Part shown: positions 58,700 through 64,000 of the stretch, piece by piece
Layout: every line of letters begins with the position of its first letter
How positions within the stretch are numbered: the stretch's first letter is position 1
DNA from: Chloranthus sessilifolius
Taxonomy: Eukaryota; Streptophyta; Magnoliopsida; Chloranthales; Chloranthaceae
Length of the DNA stretch: 64,000 bases
Direction of reading: 5' to 3'
Assembly (NCBI GenBank): GCA_021018995.1
Contig: CM037588.1
Coordinates: forward strand, 88,262,765 to 88,326,764
The notes under the pieces: model-generated
Databases searched by the model: none
Seen by the model: the letters and a program-made list of their open reading frames with translations, nothing else
What the model was told of the DNA's origin: nothing
Made by a program: the position numbers and the translations under genes

Positions 58700-58730
58700 T
58701 ATTCGATCACTAATGATCGGATGCCAAAGA
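58693..58730 (+). other. 17-bp stem-loop overlapping the J polypurine tract
   Basis: Arms 58693-58709 and 58714-58730, loop CTAA. Fifteen Watson-Crick pairs and two G.T positions that would be G.U wobbles in plus-strand RNA (antisense to J) but mismatches in the sense RNA. Confidence 0.7.
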
Positions 58731-60682
58731 CAAGAGACATCCGAAGAGGTCCAAGGCATGTTTGATGGGTCCGCCTGGTTCAACTCAATTCTCAAACATT
58801 CATGGTGATGGTGAGTGTACGTAAGCCCTCTCATTTCGGGATATCATCCATACCTCAGAGCTAACAGTCCCCAAGTGCATTGCGACATTACTGGGCATAA
58901 CTGCGATGATCACAGAAATTGTAAGCCCGCTAGCCGGGATATCATCCACTTCCTGAGGGAAATTATAGATTTATGATGTTGAGTATTAACCTGAACCAGA
59001 CAGCTCCATGAAACGGGATGATCGATCTATGCTTCGAAATTGATGCGAAGCACCCAAAGCGAAGGCCTACAAATTCGAGCCCAGTCCTGTGGGATATTGA
59101 CAGCTCCACTGGATTGGCCACGGATGCCCTTACCTAGGTAAGGCTCAGAGTCTTTGGGCGAACCCATCAACCTCGAGGTTGCTTTAGCATAATTGGCCCG
59201 AGTGGAGCGAATATTGATGTCGCAACACTTCTTGGGAATGCATGCCCATTTTCTGAGTAATTTTTTTTTTGAGTCATTTTCTGAATTTTCTTTGGCCTCG
59301 AGGCCTCTAAGCAGAGCTCGATGACCTCTGACAATTTTATTTTTGCACAACTCTTTAAGTGGATCAAATGTCAATTGATATGCTTTAAGAATGCGTGCGC
59401 TCTGCCAGGGATAGGTGCGCCTGGGGGATGTGCTCGTTCCAGTGGTGAGGTGCCGCTGATTCACATGAATCAGAATGCCTTAACTCGAGACAAAGCTAAA
59501 AAGATCGGGCTAGAACCAAACATCCCTCGAAAGAGGGGGCTAATTTCTAGCCTCCGTCTCTAATGAAATCACATCCTACTAACTATGCACAGACAGACAC
59601 CCATTAGGGGCGATAAGCAGCAAATAGGCGCGAACAAAAGCCTCGACCCTAAGGTACAATTTACGAGGACAACGACCATCCTATGGATACCCAGACGCAA
59701 GTGCGTACATTCAACAAGGACACCGTGCCTATACAGGTTTTAAGCCTGTGTAAAAGAAAATAAAAAGGGAAAAGAGCCCTTTGGTCTGTATGTTCGCACA
59801 TAGTTTGGTTGGTTGTAATTTCATTTTTGACGGGTCAGTTTCGACTGACAATAGACTTTTTGAATGGTCTGAAGTCGGGGGCACTCTTGGTCAATATCAA
59901 TCCGAAGGCGGATGACTAGAGTGAATGCCAGAAGGTGGGGTCAACCCACTCAAGGTTTTCGCTAAGTAGCAATAAGTTGTTATTTCTTCTCCTTTTCTTT
60001 CTTTCCTTTTTTTTTTCTTCTTCTCTTTTTTCTTTCCTTTTTTCATGTCAGATGGAGACCCTGGGCACGCTCAAACTGCCATTATTTTTGCACGTATCCT
60101 TAGGCGAATCAACTTGCCATGTTGATACACCTTAGGGATGTGTGCATTCCGGTGATGGGTTCTTGGTTTGCCTGCCGGATCAGGCCTTGACTCTTGCTGG
60201 GGGACTCTGTAGGGAACAGTGACCGGAGATGGGCAAAATTACCTGCCTGCCGGGTCAGGTACAAAATGTCCCTGCCTGAAACGGGGTTCGAGAGCTTTCG
60301 GGTGAACCCGATCATTCCGAATTGATTTAACACGGCTCTCGGAGTGGGGCAAACAAGCGTTGCGACGCTCTTTTGAGAACCAGCGTTGTATTTTTTTATT
60401 ATTTTTTTTCTTTCATTATTTTTTTCTCTTTTTTTTTTCTTTTTTTTTTTATTTTGTGGGCGCATTAGGTGGGCGCCTACGGATCTAGATCCGTTTATTG
60501 TAGCACGGTCCCTTTGGGCCAATCAAAGGAAACTCGAAGGGTCATTTGGGGATGCGTGCACCATGGCCGATGACATGTGGGCCTCGAAGGGGGTCCAGAT
60601 CGAGGTCCATAGCATACAAGGGGGCCATTGGGCCTTAAAATCGAAAAAAGGAGCTCGGGCAGTTTAGAAACTGCCATTTTTG
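58731..60682. other. Non-coding 3' region of J, left part
   Basis: About 2 kb without a recognisable protein. Short repeated phrases such as TTGATACACC, GCCGGGTCAGG/CTGCCGGATCAGG (60170-60265) and two T-rich blocks (59985-60045 and 60390-60455) are seen. Open frames here are short and unsupported. Confidence 0.45.
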
Positions 60683-60757
60683 GTCGGGCGTATATAATAT
60701 ATATGCCTGACCAAAATCTGGCGAAAAATGGTCGGGCGTATATATTATATACGCCCG
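60683..60757. repeat. GGGCGTATATA palindromes, internal copy (element J)
   Basis: Two copies: an imperfect one at 60683-60711 and a perfect one at 60733-60757 with 12-base arms CGGGCGTATATA around a single T. Same motif as in the LTR of this element. Confidence 0.88.
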
Positions 60758-61384
60758 TCTAAAATCTAGCAGTTACGAAATTGCCCGAGCCCGAGCACAG
60801 AAGGGGCCCCTCTTTTCAAATTCTCTCTTCCTCCCTCCTTTCTTCTTGAGTCCGGGACAACCCCTTAGGGTTTTTTCATTTGATTTGGCTTGAGTTCTAT
60901 TACCGGCGGCCGCTGGTGTGGATCGAAAGGCGCTTATCCTCCGCCGCTATTTGTTTTTCTCTCCCATTGAAGGTAACCATTACCTTCCCCTTATTTTTCT
61001 TTCAAATTTTTGATGCTATTGCCTCTTTCTTTTTTCTCTGATGAAATGCTTTGTGATGCCTATATTTCCTTTTTTTTCTTTTCTTTTTCTTTTCTTTCTT
61101 CTTCTCTTTTTTTCATATATACACAGCTATATACATTTTGGGTTTTGTTTTTTTGTTGTAAAGAAAGCAGCAAAATAGAAAGTGTGTCATGTCGTTATCT
61201 TTTTGGGACGTGACACTCAGTGGGCAACACCTGTAAAGAAAAGGAATGAAATCTATCCATGCGCTCTCATTTTTCTTTTTGTAATTCTGCAATGTAAGAC
61301 TTTTTATGGGGATTTTTTTTCTTTTCTTTTTTTCACCTAGTGGGGTTTCTCTTTTTTTTTTTATGGACAAGGGGAATCTATTTT
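60758..61384. other. Pyrimidine-rich non-coding DNA
   Basis: CT-rich on the plus strand right after the palindromes (60805-60855), then T-rich. This is where an antisense extra ORF would start by analogy with H/K, but no ORF remains. Confidence 0.4.
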
Positions 61385-62121
61385 CTTCTTCTTTTTTTTT
61401 GTTTTTGGAATTTTCTCCTCCACAGTGTGAGGCTTTTTATGGAAAAGGGAAATTTAATTTCTTTTTTGAAATTTTCTCCTCCTCAGTGTGAGGCTTTTTA
61501 TGGGAAAGGGAAATCTATTATCTTTTTTGGAATTTTCTCCTCCGCAGTGTGAGGCTTTTTATGGGAAAGGGAAATCTATTTTCTTTTTTGGAATTTTCTT
61601 CCTCACAGGGTGAGGTTTTTTATGGGAAAGGGAAATCTATTATCTTTTTTAGAATTTTCTTCCTCACAGGGTGAGATTTTTTATGGGAAAGGGAAATCTA
61701 TTATCTTTTTTGGAATTTTCTTCCTCACAGGGTGAGGTTTTTTTCTAGGAAAGGGAAATCTATTATCTTTTTTGGAATTTTCTTCCTCACAGGGTGAGGT
61801 TTTTTTATGGGAAAGAGAAATCTATTATCTTTTATGGAATCTTCTTCCTCACAGGGTTAGGTTTTTTATGGGAAAGGGAAATCTATTATCTTTTTTGGAA
61901 TTTTCTTCCTCACAGGGTGAGGTTTTTTATGGGAAAGGGAAATCTATTTTCTTTTTTGGAATTTTCTTCCTCACAGGGTGAGGTTTTTTATGGGAAAGGG
62001 AAATCTATTTTCTTTTTTGGAATTTTCTTCCTCACAGGGTGAGGTTTTTTTTATGGGAAAGGGAAATCTATTTTCTTTTTTGGAATTTTCTTCCTCACAT
62101 GGTGAGGTTTTTTTTTTTTAT
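61385..62121 (+). repeat. About 61-bp tandem repeat, twelve copies
   Basis: Each unit has GGAATTTTCTTCCTCACAG, GGTGAGG, TTTTTTATGGGAAAGGGAAA and TCTATTATCTTTTTT; unit starts near 61407, 61467, 61529, 61588, 61650, 61711, 61773, 61835, 61896, 61957, 62018 and 62080. The first three units carry CTCCTCC.CAGTGTGAGG instead. Poly-Phe-rich frames across it are not genes. Confidence 0.93.
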
Positions 62122-62414
62122 GAAGCCAAACCAGTGGGTCCTTTTTTGAGCATGGTCGAACCCTGTTGGTGAGGCACAGGTTTTTTCTGTTAAACATGGG
62201 AAGGTCAGCTGCCCTGGGATTGGTGCAGTCCTCTGTCTTTCCCTTTGGTCATGCGTCAGATGCTGCGGTAGAGATGACATACTTGATTGGGATTTGATCC
62301 AATTTCCAACATGAGTGGCCCATCAAAGGGGAGAAGAGGCTTAAGGGATCCAAACTGAAATAGGCAGGCTGGGACAGATCTTCTCCTAATCTTTCTTTTC
62401 TTGACATTTTTGCT
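62122..62414. other. Spacer between tandem repeats of J
   Basis: No gene or signal recognised. Confidence 0.35.
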
Positions 62415-62600
62415 CATAGCGCCCAAGACGGGTTTTCGCCATGCCTGCCATCCCTGTTTTTACCCGTAGCGCCCTTTCGGGTTTTCACCACGTCCATGGG
62501 TTCGCTCTCTTACCCCAGGTGCCCTTTCAGGTTTTCACCTGGTCCGCGTGAGTTCGCTGTTTTTACCCATGGCGCCCTTTCGGGTTTTCACCACGTCCTT
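62415..62600 (+). repeat. About 50-bp tandem repeat, four copies
   Basis: Units contain GCGCCCTTTCGGGTTTTCACC and end with a TTTTTACCC.. linker; starts near 62415, 62466, 62518 and 62570. The CCCTTTCGGG core is partly palindromic. Confidence 0.85.
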
Positions 62601-63220
62601 CTTGCTTTGAACTCAAATTAATTTTCTTCTACTTTTTTTTTTTTTTTTGAACCAGAAAGCCACGACATGGGCGTCGATTCCGTCATAGCCAGCTGAATGA
62701 AGTTCTGTGCGGTTTGTTAACTCGGCTTGTTCTGATGCAGTAGATGTTATAATCGCTTGTGGACCTTAAAGAGGGCATTCTTCCGGGTTGTAATGTGGTT
62801 GGGGTTCAAACAGGTTGGGTTTTTATGGGGATTTGGATCTAAGTTTGGAGTGATTTCTAGATTGGGTGACTCCTCTTTCTTTCCAAAGGCCTTTTATGCC
62901 CTAGTCATCATTTTGGTTTTTTTTTTTTTTTTTTTTTCGGGTACCCCTATTTTTCTTTGTTGTTGTTTTTTTTTTTTGGGGGGCGCCTTTTTCTTCTTCT
63001 TTTGGTTTGGATTTTTCCTCCCTTCTCTTCTTCTTTTTTGGAATTTTGGGTGGGGTATATGAAAGAAATGGTTGTTGGCCCGAAGTGTGTAGCAAAAAAG
63101 GGGTGAAGGTTTTCAGGGAATATTCTTTTTTGCCACTTGACTTTGAAATGATGGCCTCTTTTATGGAGCCCTTAAGCGGTCACACATCTACTTTTATCAA
63201 AACTTACCTTGTCCCAAGAC
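62601..63220. other. T-rich sequence after J integrase
   Basis: Long T runs at about 62626-62649 and 62914-62938, then T/G-rich DNA. Read on the minus strand this is the start of the 3' region of J; no gene seen. Confidence 0.4.
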
Positions 63221-64000
63221 CTACAAGTAGAACTTATGGAGGTATCCAGCGTTGATGGGCTCAAGAAAGTGGTCTCCGTCCACGGTGGCGAGGCGAACGG
63301 CGTATCCTGGCAGAACTTCTCGGATGACGTAGGGTCCTTCCCAATTTGGCCTAAACTTCCCTCTTGGATCGGCGTGGAGAGACGGAAAATTTTTCTTCAG
63401 TACAGTGTCTCCTATCTTCAGGTCTCGACCGCGGACGCGCTTATTGTAAGCACGTGCAATTCTCCTCTGATAGACCTGAGTGTGGCATAAGGCTAGGATT
63501 CTTTTCTCGTCAATCAAGTCTAGCTGTTCAAAACGATCTCTTTCCCTCTCATCTTCAGGTAGATGGGATTCTAAAAGGATACGGAGTGACGATACCTCGA
63601 TCTCAATGGGTAGCACGGCCTCGGTCCCATACACAAGGGAGAATGGTGTTGCCCCTGTTGCGGTGCAGATAGACGTTCTATAGGCCCAAAGTGCGAAGTG
63701 TAACTGCTCACTCCAATCTCTGTAAGTAACTACCATCTTCTTCAGGATGCGGATCAGAGTTTTGTTGGCTGCCTCTACTACACCATTCGTCTAAGGCCTG
63801 TACGGGGATGAACGATGATGCTTGATCTTGAACCGCTCACCCAAGGCCCGGATGCGCCTATTAGCGAAATTAGTGCCATTATCAGTGATGACATCTTTGG
63901 GTACACTGAATCTGCAAATGATGTTGTTCTTGATGAACTTCTCAACATGGCTAGCTTTAATGCTCATATAGGAGGCCGCCTCTACCCATTTTGTAAAGTA
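63221..64000 (-). pseudogene. Integrase, C-terminal part (element J, partial and broken)
   Basis: Enters from the right edge in the catalytic core: 'KWVEAASYMSIKASHVEKF', 'VITDNGTNF' with the second Asp, then an in-frame TAG (63791-63793) at the Gln of the 'PYRPQTNG' motif, 'VVEAANKTLIRIL' with the Glu, 'WSEQLHFALWAYRTS', 'GATPFSLVYGTEAVLPIEIE', and the C-terminal 'PRGKFRPNWEGPYVIREVL' domain, stop at 63221-63223. Apart from the one stop, the frame is intact over 260 codons, better preserved than A, D, E or F. Tat-lineage integrases have this form and no chromodomain. Confidence 0.9.

Larger units (their letters stand above)
57087..64000 (-). mobile_element. Element J: Tat/Ogre-like gypsy element, 5' part off-window
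   Basis: Minus order: integrase (entering from the right edge, ending 63221), about 4.5 kb of non-coding DNA with two tandem repeats and two palindromes, polypurine tract, 3' LTR. The integrase type, the TGTAGACACCC LTR start and the GGTGGCGACTCCACC sequence are typical of the Tat lineage. The 3' region is unusually long, as in Ogre/Retand-like elements. Confidence 0.82.

Noticed and set aside
58693-58730. Intrinsic terminator
   Set aside because: The stem-loop is followed by no T-run and the context is eukaryotic; treated as a hairpin at a polypurine tract instead.
59027-60522. Minus-strand ORFs of 137-145 codons in J
   Set aside because: No recognisable domain, and they lie in the 3' region between integrase and LTR. 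They could be relics of an extra ORF, but nothing in the sequence supports it.
61306-62172. Several overlapping Phe-rich small proteins
   Set aside because: Produced by the 61-bp tandem repeat and T-runs; no start context or homology.
1-64000. tRNA, rRNA or organellar DNA insert
   Set aside because: No cloverleaf with A and B boxes, no conserved rRNA blocks and no chloroplast or mitochondrial gene sequence were recognised on reading; the PBS segments are only tRNA-complementary stubs.

Overview
The window is plant nuclear DNA made almost entirely of nested, decayed LTR retrotransposons. The evidence is plant-type Ty3/gypsy Gag, protease, RT, RNase H and integrase fragments, initiator-Met-type and tRNA-Asp-type primer binding sites, polypurine tracts, LTRs of 1.6 to 2.5 kb, and one CACTA (En/Spm) terminus. 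I see no host single-copy gene, tRNA, rRNA or organellar insert. The source is most likely heterochromatin of a large-genome flowering plant; species and family cannot be read from the sequence.

Layout. (1) 1-12128: element A, a minus-strand Tekay/Del-like chromovirus whose 3' LTR lies off the left edge. Its gag-pol is split by a solo Athila-type LTR (B, 5870-8331). Downstream of its chromodomain is an extra ORF (319-1614). (2) 12129-21640: the 3' half of a plus-strand Athila element (D), with an integrase remnant into which A inserted, an extra ORF (14408-17404) and a 3' LTR. (3) 21641-23399 and 32978-40110: remains of one or two Tat-lineage elements (H/K), with an antisense plant-mobile-domain (PMD) ORF, promoter-like repeats and a plus-strand 3' LTR. 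They are interrupted by E (23400-32977), an Athila element with both LTRs, a perfect 5-bp target duplication and a large pol deletion. (4) About 40810-54719: element F, a second minus-strand Tekay-like chromovirus with its own extra ORF; its 5' LTR is interrupted by the 3' end of another Athila copy (G). (5) 54839-57086: part of a third Tekay-like LTR (L) cut by a CACTA end. (6) 57087-64000: element J, a minus-strand Tat/Ogre-like element with 3' LTR, tandem repeats and integrase.

The most interesting signal is shared by several unrelated families. Each carries its own short, mostly CpG-containing palindromic motif in an array: TCGCTCGAGCGA in A, ATCGATCGAT in F, CTCGCGA in B/D, CCTGTCGAGAGG in E/G, GCGCAATTAG...GAGCGC in H/K, and a 25-bp GGGCGTATATA palindrome in J. 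The array occurs in the LTR, usually upstream of a TATA-like box. In A, F, D, H/K and perhaps J a second array of the same motif lies in the internal region, directly upstream of the accessory ORF (no ORF survives in J). In A, F and H a TATA box lies between the array and the ORF start. This resembles the logic of VANDAL/VANC anti-silencing systems, in which a TE-encoded factor recognises family-specific short motif arrays in its own TE. I propose that analogy as a testable hypothesis, not as a fact.

All coding regions are broken by stops or frameshifts and are annotated as pseudogenes. Several of the stops look like C-to-T decay (CGA to TGA, CAG to TAG), while the arrays remain CpG-dense.
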